Part shown: one piece after another, positions 11,237 to 23,226 of the stretch
Numbering within the stretch: the first letter of the stretch is position 1
Layout: the number at the start of each line of letters is the position of its first letter
Assembly (NCBI GenBank): GCA_035048815.1
Contig: JAUCBN010000016.1
Coordinates: 9,106,501 to 9,170,500 of the forward strand
Origin: Abelmoschus esculentus
Taxonomy: Eukaryota; Streptophyta; Magnoliopsida; Malvales; Malvaceae
Direction of reading: 5' to 3'
Length of the DNA: 64,000 nucleotides
Notes under the pieces: generated by a model
The model's database searches: none
The model's input: the letters and a program-made list of their open reading frames with translations, nothing else
What the model was told of the DNA's origin: nothing
Position numbers and translations under genes: made by a program

Positions 11237-12956
11237 CTAGCCGAATAACAAGGACGTTTTGGGTTACTTGAGGTTGAGGTTGGTACCCTCTAACTCCTAT
11301 TGCATCATATATTTCATGAAATTAGGCTGCATTGCTTGTGATTATCATGTTTAATTTGGTTTGGTAGCTTAGGAGCCTTTAATGGTGAACCTTGGATTTG
11401 GACGTTTGATGGCTTAAAACTAATTGCAACACACCTTAAACTCATCCAAAATATGTAGGAATGGTTTGGAAATCTATGGCTAAGGTTTGAGTAGTGTTCT
11501 TAGCCAATTTTAGGTCCAAAACTGTAAAATCATGTCGGCGTACCGATATGGGTTAAGTGCGTATCGGTACCCTAAAAGGGAAAACATGGGCTTAGTTAGT
11601 AGGCATATCAGTACGGTAATCCCGTGTACCAATATCCTTTGCTTATTTCAAATTCTAGAGATGTTTTTAGGTATAGGTACGCAAGGGCGTATCGATACCA
11701 TTGTTGTATTGGTTTATGATTAGGAAGGTGTATCGATACATCATATGGGCATATAGGTACTGATACAAATCGCTATCGATACGAGAATAGGATGTATCGG
11801 TACGGGTAGGTAGCTTAGGACTCTTATAAGGCTTAGATTATCGATATGCCTTAGGGTGTATCGATACTGGGTAGCATACCGATACCCAAATAGGCGTATC
11901 GTTACTCGTTGGACAATCTATCCAAAAAATAGTGTTTTAATTTGGGGGCTCTATAATTTGTACTAATGGGTTCTAGGGGTTTCTTATGGTGCAAAACAAT
12001 TACTAAAATCAAGAAATTGATAAGTTAACCTCTAAAAAGTTAATAAGTCTTGATTGTTTAATTGAATGATAGAAATCATAAGGATTCCTTTGATAGTTTT
12101 GATGCTTTGTTATATAGCTAGAAACTTTCTATGCGTTGGTAGGTTACTTAACTTGGGGAAAAACCTTGTGTGATAAGAAATCCGGATACTCAAGAATAAT
12201 GTTGCAACACAATAAAGGTCAATAATTGTGAGATTTTGGGTGATGCATGAAAAATTATTCTGAATGGAGGATCTCGATGCTGTTTGGACGCAAGCCTCAT
12301 TCGATGATGCTCTATGTAACATTTCGAGCATGGAATTTGGAGGACCATGATGTTGTGTGTACATGGGCCTCAATCCCTAAGTATAGAATCCCGATGTTGT
12401 GTGGACGCGAGCCTTACTATTTTATGGTTTTAGGTTGATATGTATATGTTGTGTAAAATAGTATACATTCATGATGCTATGTATTTAGGTGATTACAGTA
12501 GAGTCATCATATCATGTAGGATATTACATGTGTTGCATTCCTTTACTCGTGATATGTGTGATGTTGGTTGAGTGGTGGTGTACCCACTAAGCTTCTGTAG
12601 CTCAGCATTTTAAAATATGTTTTTGTGCATAGGTTAGGTGAAGTTGGAATTTGAATGAGCACCATCGAGGTTAGATTTCAACATTGGCTCAGTGTTAGAG
12701 TACATTTTATTTGATGTAATAGGCTTGTACTTCTCGAACACTATATTGATCGAGTCGAATGTTTTAATGGTTTGTATTATTTAAAGCTCCAAACTATTTT
12801 AATTACTTGGATTTATATTTTGTATTTGATTTGAATTCAATGTATTTATTATGGATTTGGGCTTGAAATGGTTATTTTGAGCTTTTGAAACAAAATTTTT
12901 GAAATATAGGTTTTGGGCCAAAGGCCCAATATGACATCTGGGTTGAGGGTGATACA
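11237..12956 (+). mobile_element. Del/Tekay-like LTR remnant rich in GTATCGATAC
   Basis: This looks like the 3' part of a chromovirus LTR because it ends GGGTGATACA and is followed at once by a primer-binding-site-like sequence. The usual TGTAACACC start is absent, so the 5' part is missing. Between about 11530 and 11910 the palindrome GTATCGATAC and close variants recur a dozen or so times. It is the left end of a block that runs to 21157. Confidence 0.55.
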
Positions 12957-12961
12957 TTTAG

Positions 12962-12972
12962 TGTATCAGAGC
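12962..12972 (+). other. Primer binding site, initiator tRNA-Met type (decayed)
   Basis: TGTATCAGAGC differs by one base from TGGTATCAGAGC, the usual site complementary to the 3' end of plant initiator tRNA-Met. It follows the LTR end by about five bases, the expected position for priming minus-strand DNA. Confidence 0.6.
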
Positions 12973-13249
12973 TTAGGTTTAGTCGGTTTTAAAAAGTCTC
13001 ACGGGAGTCTAGAGTGGTATATAGATGTCAGACAAGTACATGCCCATAAATCGTTGTCTAGAAATAATGGAATGCGCTGCCTAGTTATTATTCATACAAT
13101 GAAATTATTTTGAACCTCTTAAGTTTTATTTTTGTAATAATTACTTTTCTTTTATTGTTTTGCATGTTTTGTTCCTTGCATCCTTATATTGTATTAGAAG
13201 GGGCTGATTCTTGAGATATTTTCTCAATTAGAAAATAACTTTTAAAAAT

Positions 13250-15159
13250 GGATGGGATGTAAATAAGAAACGAAGAAGAAAATAAAAGAGTACGTCATTG
13301 GTCTAAGGTAAATAAACGTGAGTTTAGGGATAGAATAGGATACACAAGTTACGAGAGATTTGGGACTATATACACTGTGCCACTAAAAAATTATTCTTTG
13401 AAACTTATGGTGACATAGCCTACTTGTTATATGTGAAAGTAGACGAGCCATTTCTCAAAGCTTTAGTTCAATTTTGGAATCCTAGGTATTATTGCTTAAC
13501 TTTCAACGTGGAGGACATGATGCCAACATTAAAAGAGTATTTTACACTATTTAATCTGCATAAGGTAAATAAGAATTGATTCTTGGCCAAATCACCAAAG
13601 AACAAAAATGCCCACCAAAGGATCATATATTTTACTGTATGAGTGCTGGATGGGTGAAAGGCCTGATATGAGAGAAATGAGGTAGTTTTTTTCATGGTCT
13701 CATATTCAAAACATAATCCTTGTTCATCCAGATGTAGAGAAAAGGATAGATCTCTTAGCCATAGCAATCTACGGCTTGATCATATTTTCAAGGGTCTTAG
13801 ATTATATTATTTTGGATTTAATAGATTTCTTTGAGTAGTTGAAGAGGGGAGTTAACCCATACCGATAGTACTAGAAGAGATCTTTATTTCTTTGAATGCA
13901 TGTTGAAAATTATAGAGTGTACGTTTCTAGGGATGTGCTTCATTTCTCTAAGTTTGGGCACTTACTCATTTTTGGAAGTGCCCAATGCTAACATTACCTA
14001 ATATATCCTCTCTAAACTTCTCTCCTCTATTAGAGTTTCTAGCCAAAGAAAGGCCAGTATCTAAAAAAAGTAAGTGGATTGATATTTTTAGAGATCGTAG
14101 TGATAAAACATCGTGTGGAGGGTTCCTTGGATGGGTCATGTTAAGGTTTTGTACAAGTCTGGAGACTATAATCTTCTAATGTTGTTAGTTTCATGGGGTA
14201 GAATTGGTTGAGCTCCTTTTTTAATCTCACGATAGTATAGCTCAAGACAAATTGTCCCCTTCATTGTAGGTCTTGATTCATTTGAATTTGAGTTTCAAGG
14301 GAAGCTCCGAGAAAAGATCCAAACTATCAATGATTCATGAAAGCATTGCTACATCATGAAGTTAGAGTATGACAGTAAAAACATACTTACCCCTGATTGT
14401 GATGTTTGGAGATGAGTAAAGGTAAATGATCACATTTTATTACTTACCAGACAAGCCAATCCTATAGAACAATGCTTAGAGGTTGTCTCATTCGAAATTG
14501 ATATTTTAATGGCTAAACTAGAAAAAGGTAAAGCTAAGATAGAATCCATACAAGAGCAACACATGATAGACATGTACGAGGCAAGTTTAGATGTAAAAAA
14601 GAATAAGAGAAAGACAAATCAAATAGTAAAGTTATACAAGAACTTGGAAGAGAAATTTGAGATTCAAAGAGTTGATTTCCTTAAGTTTCAGAAAACATTC
14701 CAAAATGAAAATTTAAGGAATACTTTTGAACAGTGGACACAAGAGATTGAGAAAGTTCTAGGAAATAAAAGAAAGGATATTAAAAGAAAGAATAAAATCA
14801 TAGTTACATAGAAGGAAAAGGCCAATGATAATAAAATTCCCGCACAAGATACAACCAATGAAAAGCTAAAGCAAAGCCAAACTGTCGTGGTTGAGTTACA
14901 AGACAAGGTAGCAAACCTAAATTAATCACTTCAAACGTTTCAAAATCGTCACACTGTCAATGAGCTTCAAGCTAGCCAAAATGTGGATGAGATGCTTAAG
15001 AAAAAAGTGAAGGCTATAGAAAATATTATTCAGGAGTACAGAACGAAGGTTCTAGTTCTTGAAGATATCAATGAAAGGGGAAATGATTACTAGTTCACCC
15101 GACTCATGGACAATGATAAGAGGTTCCACAAACGGGATGATTTTGATAGATATGTCATA
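13250..15159 (+). pseudogene. gag: DUF7745-type gag-like pseudogene, N-terminal part
   Basis: Fragments in several frames match the plant DUF7745 gag-like family of Ty3-type elements. Near 13385-13560 a frame reads FFETYGDIAYLLYVKVDEPF and then FWNPRYY. Around 13727-13800 there is a VHPDVEKRIDLL stretch followed by IYGLIIF. Near 14110-14210 comes a WRVPWM-like segment. The 100-codon frame at 14509-14811 is lysine- and glutamate-rich with heptad character, matching the coiled-coil that follows DUF7745. Many stops and frameshifts show it is dead. A solo LTR interrupts it at 15165, and the rest continues from 18929. Confidence 0.6.
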
Positions 15160-15164
15160 ATCCA

Positions 15165-18100
15165 TGTAACACCCTCTACTCCGTTCAATAGAAAACTGGT
15201 TCGGGAGCATTATTGGAGCAAGCATGATAGACAAAAAATCAAAACAGTTTAAATTTTTCTCAAATTAGACTTATCAATAATCAATAAGTCAAACCTTATC
15301 AAACATTTAAACATATGATTATTTTATTAACTAGTTGTTATTACAATTTTGGTGTATCCTATTTTTAGGGCCCATTAAAATTTTTACCATAACCTACCGT
15401 ATTATTAGCTAACCTTATATTTTCTTTAACCCGTTCAAATCAATTAATATTTTCTCAATCCAAATCATATATACCAAATAAGCCTAATTACCTACATAGG
15501 TAAACCATTCATATATTTTATTCTTGAACAATTCGAACCTAGGGATCAATATATTGACTCAACCTGTTCGAAACATACATATCATTCAGATTTAATCATA
15601 TGAACCCTTTTTCTTCATAATAATACGTCAATAAGTGTACCATTTAAGTATCATAACATTTTTTGAATTAAGTCAATCTAAGCCTTTCAGGCCATATCAT
15701 CATTCAGGATACTAAAAGCTAATTGAGTCATGCATAGCTATAATATCAAACAATTATAATAAGCTTCTTTACAAGCCATTATAAACTCATTAATAATTTA
15801 ATTTATGTGCAACTAATTATGATCAACTATGCTATCACTAGGATGTATTCAAATATAATTTACCACGTAAACTTTAGTGTTTGTGCTTGCTCTACTAATC
15901 TCAACTTCATTGCTTGTATCTAGACGATAACCTGATGTTTGGAAAAAAGAAGTGACGAGAGTGGTAAGTACAATTTGTACTTAGTGAGGTGCCACATATA
16001 GCTAACTTTTAAAATCATATAATTTATACAATAACATTGTCATCAAATCAATTTCATTTATCAATTCAATTTCAGACCTTACTTATCCTTTGAAGGTTCT
16101 TTATCTAATAGCCATTTATTTTATATGTTTCTTAACCCATTTCATATATTATTGATCAGATTAAGTTCATAAATCCAATAGTAATTTATTAGTTATACTT
16201 TCATTTATTTCTTTATAACCCTATAATATCATGTTTGCATTTCAATTAGCAAGTAACTAATTATAATTCATTTTAGTTTATTGAAAATCATATTCCTATC
16301 ATGTTTCGATATTATAAACAAATAACAATAACTACCCATTTATGAACATATATCCAACCAATAGCATGAATATCAAACAATTACATGCTTTACAATTCAT
16401 TTCCATACTTTGTTCCAGTAGCATTTCAATTAAACATGCATTGTTTTCAAGTTATATACCATTAAATTATGTTATCATTCAAGATCTAGGAACAAACAAG
16501 TCATATAACATATATCAAATAGCATGTCCAGTAGCTAGCTTCCTGCAGCTTAGTAATATCAAGTAATATGTATTTCACTATGTATCGGGCAAGGTGATAC
16601 ACAAAATATTTATGAAGGTGTCAAAACACCATAATATGTACACAAAGTACGAGTGCACAAAGTACTATCAGTAGTTAGATACCCAAAGCATCCAACAATC
16701 GATGACTAACCATATAAATATGAAGGTGACTCACCACCCCCTATAGTACACAAAGTACATAACATTAGTACCGAAGTACTGAACAATAGTACACAAAGTA
16801 CATAACATGAGTAGCTCTAGACTCAACTAGCAACGGAGGCTTGTATATCTTTATTATTAAGTATTTTCAAGTATTCAAGTTCATATAAGTCAAGTATTCC
16901 AAGATCATGTAAACTAAGCTTTCAATCTTAGCTTTCAGGTTCATTTCAATCTAAGTTCAAGTATCAGATTTTCTAATTTATGTTACAAGATTTCAATTTT
17001 AAGTTATAGTATTTAAGTTCTTTAACATCTATTACATGTTTGTCCAAACAAATTCAAGCTTTCATATTTAATTTCAAGGTTTATTTAACAATCAAACAAT
17101 GCTTTATTTCATGAGTATAAGATTTATGTATGCTTTACATACCTTATATCCAAGCAGTAGTGTGTCATATACATACCTTGACATGTCCAAGTAATATAAA
17201 CATGATCATTTATTCATTTCAAAGCATACTATCAAGCATAGATAAGTATATAACTTTTTATCACTCATTCTCATTTTTATAGCATTTAAACAATTTATCA
17301 AACTATTATTTCTTCTTCCCATTTAATTACTAAGTTTATAATTAGTTCATTTTCATAGAAATTCAATTAAATCAAGGATTCGTTAGGACCTAAGTCCTAC
17401 CCTTAAGATAGCTATACTCACCCATACTTCCAAGCTAGTTTTGGATAGCTAAGACTTTATTTCGATTGTTGGCTAGCTCACCCTTCTTCCTTTCATTTTT
17501 TTGTGCTCTTTGATCCTCATTTACATACACAATGATACTTAAAACATATTATAATCAAATCAATACCTATTCATCTAACTAAGAGCACTAAAACATTATT
17601 TTCCCAAAACAGTTTCAACATTCTGCCAGTTTGGCTACCTTGTACTAAATCGGGCATATCTTACAATCCGTAATTCGGAATTGATATTTTTATATACCGT
17701 TGAAAAGATATCGAATCCATCTAAATGAACATTATTTTCTTTCATTTTATATCCTATCCAATTAAAGCAGTTTATTCAATAAAGTTTCCCTTTTCAGTTT
17801 CTCGTAGGATTGGACCCAGCTTCACTAAATCTCTTATATCTATCAGCTCACAAATCCAATTGATGCACCATTTTTTTTCAATTAAACTAGACACGTAAGG
17901 GCACATTCATGTCAATTTTCAGCCCCAAATTCATTGTATACTAAAAATGGGAAACGATGGAACCTACTGCCTAGAACAGAGGTTCAGGACAACTTGTATA
18001 AACTTAATTTCTTGTTTCCATAGGTCACTTAGATTACCATTTTCATTCATCCAAAATTTCTAAAATGAATTTAAATCAATTTACATTAATTTTCCATAAA

Positions 18101-18923
18101 CAAATTCCTCAAATTCGACCTCAATGCTATAAAATTCGTGCATCCTCAATGCTAATGGACTTTTTTTGCTTTCTCTCTTCATTTTCTTGCATATAATCAG
18201 AAAACCTAACTTGCTAACTCATTTATTCTTGTTCTTAACACATTATTAAAGAAATAAACATCATAATCCAAGCTCCAAATACTTCTTACCAGCTTAAAAA
18301 TCAAAGAGAAAGTAAGAACACTTACCTTGTTTTAAAGTTATCTCAAGCTTTCTCTAATTAGCTTTAATAGCTTCTTAAGCTTCCATGGTTGATTATAATT
18401 TAGATTTGAGCTTCTTAGCTCTCTAAAAAATGGCTAAAAAATGAAAGAAAACGAAGCTTTCTTGCTCTCTTTTCTATCATGAAAAGAAAAAGAGGAAAAG
18501 AAGAAGAAAGCAAGAAAAAGACAAGAATTTTAGATAGTCAATAAAGTGAATTTCTATCTCATTTGAAACCCACTCCATTATGCTGACACTCCTTATAATT
18601 ATCTTATTTTTTTTTATTTATTTTAATCACACATAATTTGTTATAACATCAACTGATCATTTTAATTTTCTTTACTTTCTTTTTAATTGAAAACAAATTG
18701 TTGTGTTCTATCATTAATCTAGCACTTGAAATAATATCTTTAGGCACTTCTTTATTTCAATTTTTTTTAATTCGAGTCTTAATTAGTTTGCCGAGGCAAG
18801 TTTAAAAAAGTTCACTTAAAACGTCATTTTACAAGCTTCCAAACTTCCTGTAGCCTAGCTTAATTTTTAATCGCTCAACGACTTATTTATGATTTCTAAC
18901 TAGGCCCGGTTAAGGATATTACA
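15165..18923 (+). mobile_element. Large solo LTR, 3.76 kb, target duplication ATCCA
   Basis: It starts TGTAACACCC and ends GGATATTACA, with matching TGTAA/TTACA termini. It is flanked by identical ATCCA at 15160-15164 and 18924-18928. The flanks join within the DUF7745-type gag relic. The start and end resemble Del/Tekay-type LTRs. The interior holds scattered ACAAAGTAC repeats (16620-16805) and, near its end, TTGCCGAGGCAA (about 18789-18800). No coding domain was seen. The length is unusual for a solo LTR but both termini and the duplication are clean. Confidence 0.85.
16620..16810 (+). repeat. ACAAAGTAC short repeats inside the solo LTR
   Basis: GTACACAAAGTAC and shorter ACAAAGTAC or CCGAAGTAC variants recur at least five times over about 180 bp, with the palindromic core GTAC. 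The spacing is irregular. Confidence 0.6.
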
Positions 18924-18928
18924 ATCCA

Positions 18929-21157
18929 TGTTCAAGATGTATCCAAATAGATGATGATGTTAGACAAGATAGCTACACCTCTTTGCTAATATATCATGCC
19001 AACAGGGGAAATGAGACCAAGACACATAGGGTTGATAGAGTAAATAAAAGAACTAGGTGCCCGAACTGATTCTTAGACCTATTAAAACCTTTTATGTAAT
19101 AAGAACCTTTGGTATCTAATAAAAGCTTGTTTTATGAGTAACTATTTATGGAATTGATTGCTCTTCGTTTGCATTCATTCGCATTTTGTTTATTTACATT
19201 TTTTATTTTTTCATCATTACATACATACATATAATAAGAATTTAACGAAAAAAATCATATGATAGCAATTTTAAAATAGATAAAACTTCACACAAGTACG
19301 GTATACCCTCTAAAACAAAAACCATGGAAGCTAGAATCATCGTGCTTGAAATCAATCATAAGAGTAAACATGATAGACTCAACAAGATAGTGAATTATTA
19401 GAAAGAATAAATTGCATTAGCGTAGAAGAATACGGTCATCCAAATAGCAGTCATGCTTGAGTTTAGGAATCCAGATAGGGAAAAGGTTGTCGAAGGTATA
19501 GATGCGCTACCACATTTTCCAAGTATTGCTTACAACTCTTTAATCATGTACTGTCGAAAAATGTCAATGTATTTCGAAAATGAGAAGATTTTAATCCATT
19601 GTTTCCAAGATAGCTTGACAGGGTCCATATCCCGCTAGTAAACCCATTTAAGCCGAGCGAATATACGAGCATGAAAGAATTTTTTGAGATTTTTTACTGA
19701 ATAGTATAAGCATATCACTAACATGGTCCTAAATTGGCTTTTCCTTTAGGGTATAGAGCAAAGGCATAGTGATAATTTTCACCAATATTCATTGAAATGG
19801 CGAGACATAGATGCCAAAGTTCAACCTCCATTGATGGAGAGCAAAATTTCTCTATGTTCGTGGAAGCTTTGAAGGTCCTTTTTATGATCGCATGATACAC
19901 CACACTACTAAAAGTTTTGCAGATATGCTGATTAATGGGGAATTAATTTTAGCAGGAGTAAAAAGTGGAAAGCTCGATAGAGGTGACACAAAAAACCTTA
20001 AAAAAGAAGGATATTGAAGTTAGTATGACAAGTCTCTATAACCCCAATTACTCAAAATAAGTAGGCCTTAATAAGCTCAGTGTTCCAGACCCGAGTTCAA
20101 ACCCGCCCAAAGAGGAACGAAAGTACCAAAGGAATAAGAAGTCTTATTTCTCTCTTATTCTTGTGACCTATGCAGAACTATTCGCAGAGCTACATGAAGA
20201 GCATATGGTGCTACCACGACACGTCCTTCTTTCCTCACCCTCATATCCATTATGGTGTGATAAGAAAGTGTAGTGTGAGTACCATGCTAGAATTAGAGGT
20301 CATATCATTGAGAATTGTACTTCTTTCAAGAGAGTACTAGAAAACTTATGGAAATCAAGCATGTTATCATTTTATACACTTAAAGAAAAATGAAATTCCT
20401 TTCCAAATCATCAAAAGGTCGGGGTAAATGCGAAAAGTGACAAAAATGATATATTAGTCAAGGAGTGCATCTCGAAGATCAAAGCACAATTGAAATGGGT
20501 ATGGGCCAGAATGATTGAGGCTAGAATAATAGAGCAAGGAAAACAAAAGGTGAAATCAGATAATAAGCTTTAATATGAATACCACGAAGAAGTAGGACAT
20601 GGAATCCAATTTTTTCCAAACTTTTGACAATTGGTCCAAATCTGACAGATAATGAGGAATTTGAGTTCTTCGAGAAGAAAAACATGAACCACATGCAAGA
20701 CATATGTGCATCAGAGGAGTCCCCAATCAGAAGAGATCTCACAGAAATTAAACCCTTAGGGATCAAGACAAGGTCAACTAATCACCAAATAATACAACTT
20801 CGTGGGTAATAATAAAGGCACAAACTAATGAAGAGTCAGAAAAAAAACGGTTAATGATGTAGGTCAATTCAAGAAGAGTGGACGTTGTTATTTACAAAAA
20901 ATAACGGAAGATAAGGACGCAACCTAGAGGAAGGCTGCAGCTAATAAACTAGAAAAATAAATCAAAAAATATTTCTTTTCATAACGACCATCAATGTATC
21001 ATGAGACAGTAAAAGAGTCTGAGACTCAAGAGTTCCTAAAGATACTGAAACACGGTAATATAGTATGGTGGAACAACTTCATAGGCTCCTTACACTGATC
21101 TCTATGATATCCTTATTTAAGTTTTGAGGATCACCGCGATACGCTTTTGAAAGTTTT
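18929..21157 (+). pseudogene. gag: DUF7745-type element: gag C-terminal and pre-protease part
   Basis: This continues the relic left of the solo LTR. At 19453-19640 a frame contains LIMYCRKMSMYFENEKILIH and then FQDSLTGSISR, the capsid core of this gag family. Further on are decayed zinc-binding-like pieces: CEYHARIRGHIIENC near 20270, and YEYHEEVGHGIQFFP near 20570. Near 21000-21155 there is YHETVKESETQEFLKILKH followed by HRDTLLKVL, which in relatives precedes the aspartic protease. The homology stops at AAGGTG (21158-21163). Protease, RT and the 3' LTR are absent. Confidence 0.6.
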
Positions 21158-21382
21158 AAGGTGGTGTGGTGGCAATTCGGCGCAATGTTCTTCGCTTCAA
21201 TGGGGATGGGCTGACTTCAATATCAGTCTCTTCATCGGCTCCACGTGATTTTGATTTGTCAGCAGCTGAAGGTGGGGGGATTGTTTTCCCGCTGACATTT
21301 TTAGTTTGCGCTTTGATTTCTTCCTCGTAGATGAGGGCATTTGTGAATCAACTGTTGGGGATGCTAGATGGTGTTCTTGTTG
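21158..21382 (-). pseudogene. Family C ORF3, C-terminal part
   Basis: On the minus strand this reads as a low-complexity, lysine-, serine- and proline-rich tail. One frame shift lies at a run of C residues near 21280, and the tail ends in RRTLRRIATTPP next to AAGGTG. It is the downstream half of the ORF3 that starts at 27381. The family A element at 21388-26065 sits between the two halves, and they join in frame when that element and one TGCGG copy are left out. Confidence 0.7.
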
Positions 21383-21387
21383 TGCGG

Positions 21388-22795
21388 TGATTAGTGCTCA
21401 AAAGTTCTATTTTTCATACCATTCTCCCACTCAATTGTTGCTAGTAAAGAACAGATTTAATGGTAATAAAGGATATTTCTGGTCATTTTCATATTTCAGC
21501 ATCCGAGCACTCAATAAATAAATTTATCTATTATTTGGCATAAAACAGATGCATTTGATAGTTTTCTTTCTTAAGATAGGAAACTACCTCATAGGATTTG
21601 CCAAGCAAAAAAGATGGATGCTGGAAACTGAAGCTGAAATACAGATAAGTACCCGCCTCGGCAACACATTAATGCTGCAACAGCATTTGAGGCTGCGGCA
21701 GCACTCGAAAAGGCAAATGTCATTATGGTTGGCGATTTAAAGAGAAAAATAAGGTGAACGTTTTAAGACAAGCGTCCTAGAAAATGAAGCTGAGAAACAC
21801 ACGAAAAGTCAATGTCAAAGGCCACGTGGGAAAAGAATCCATATAGGAATAAACTTGAAAATATTTTATGTATGGAAATTATTGTAATCCTACTCCAAGT
21901 AGTATTCCTACTTAGGAAAGGTTTACCCTAGGCCAAGCCTATATAAACCATAACTTATGTAGAGAGGAGGATATCTTGAAATCAAGTGTTCATAGAAAAT
22001 CCTAAATTTCTTCATCGTCCTCTAGGGTTTAGGTGAAGGTTGTCGAGTATTTGTGAGAGGATATTGTATTTTGTTTCTTATTTCAATGCAATAAAATAAA
22101 AAAGTTTGCTTACTCTTTGCCATTCTTTGTTCTTGTATCCAAGCCCGGGAGGGAATTTTGTGAGTAATCTATTTGTCTAGACTCGGGAGAGTTAAACTCA
22201 CAAAAGGAGTAAGTACGGTATTCGACTTGGCTAGAGGATACTAACTCGGCCTAGGGATAGGTTTGAGTTTCAGCGGCTAAAAGAAGTGTGGGATTGATTA
22301 TTGGTTATATTTGATTAACTCCGAGAGGTATCATCAAGGACTGACCTTCAATAGTATTTTGACTTAGGGATAAGCGGAGCCATCAAAGGATACTTTGCCG
22401 AACTTTGGTAAAGTCTGCCCAAGAGCAAGGGATTGCCGCGACAAACGAGCATCATTGCTGTCAAGGCAGTAATCTACAGTATTGCTGAGACAGTGATGTG
22501 CGATTACATTAGACTGAAACAAGTCAATTGAATCCATGATACAACACAACTGGATACTGCCCCACTTTTCCATCCTTGATTTCTTGATCATTTATCTTTA
22601 TTGTTTTAATTAGTTTTCTTTGTTATATTTCAAACCTAATAATTTGTGTCTTTTATTTTATTATAGAGTGAGAAGAGAAAAAGTCGCATATTAAGTAGAC
22701 CAATCCCTATGAAGACGATACTCGATAAATACTTATCACTTTAGTACTTGACGACACGTACACTTGCACTAATTGTGTACTTTTTACATGCATCA
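21388..22795 (+). repeat. 5' LTR of the family A element
   Basis: It runs from TGATTAGTGCTC to ACATGCATCA, 1408 bp. G-box CACGTG at 21823-21828, TATA box 21939-21947, AATAAA 22090-22095. Unlike the 3' copy, it retains TGCATCA after TTTTTACA. Confidence 0.88.
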
Positions 22796-22801
22796 AGTTT
22801 T

Positions 22802-22819
22802 TGGCGTCGTTGTCGGAGA
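22802..22819 (+). other. Primer binding site, tRNA-Asp type
   Basis: TGGCGTCGTTGTCGGAGA is a diverged form of TGGCGCCGTTGCCGGGGA, complementary to the 3' end of plant tRNA-Asp and typical of Athila-like elements. It lies six bases (AGTTTT) after the LTR; the same gap is seen in families B and D. Confidence 0.85.
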
Positions 22820-22928
22820 TTGACAACTAAATTTTGTTACCTTTAATTTCTCGCATTTAGTTTTATATAAAAAAATCCTAAACCAATCAGGGTTGTTTTG
22901 ACCTGGCCAACAGAACAACACTGGTATG

Positions 22929-23226
22929 AATGCCGCCGAGGTAGACAACCACGGTGCATTTGCATTAGCTGATCCAACAAATCTTGTAAGATGGGAAAGA
23001 GCATGAACAGTTCGTGATTATTTAGAGGAAGACCTGGATGGATTGCCTAAACATGACCTGTCGAGGCAAACTTTGTTGCGGCATCACATCCATTGAGCAG
23101 AAATATATCAGAAAGAAACCACCTGATGAGGAGATGGCGACTGGGACATCAACTTCTCCTCCATTCAAAAAAGGGAAGATTGTTGCTGCTGGATATGCAT
23201 TTTATTGCACCCCTGCAGTAACCTAA
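22929..23226 (+). pseudogene. Gag N-terminal remnant in the family A element
   Basis: From an ATG near 22929 a frame with one early stop reads ADPTNLVRW and then TVRDYLEEDLDGL. This matches the start of Athila-like Gag, including the family B Gag of this window, which has LTVRDFLEEDL. After about 23060 no gag motif follows. A 62-codon frame starts at 23038 in another frame and has no recognised domain. The trace suggests the family arose by deletion from a gag-pol element. Confidence 0.5.

Noticed and set aside
13489..13767. 92-codon minus-strand frame as a gene
   Set aside because: It is the antisense of a recognisable plus-strand DUF7745-type gag segment.
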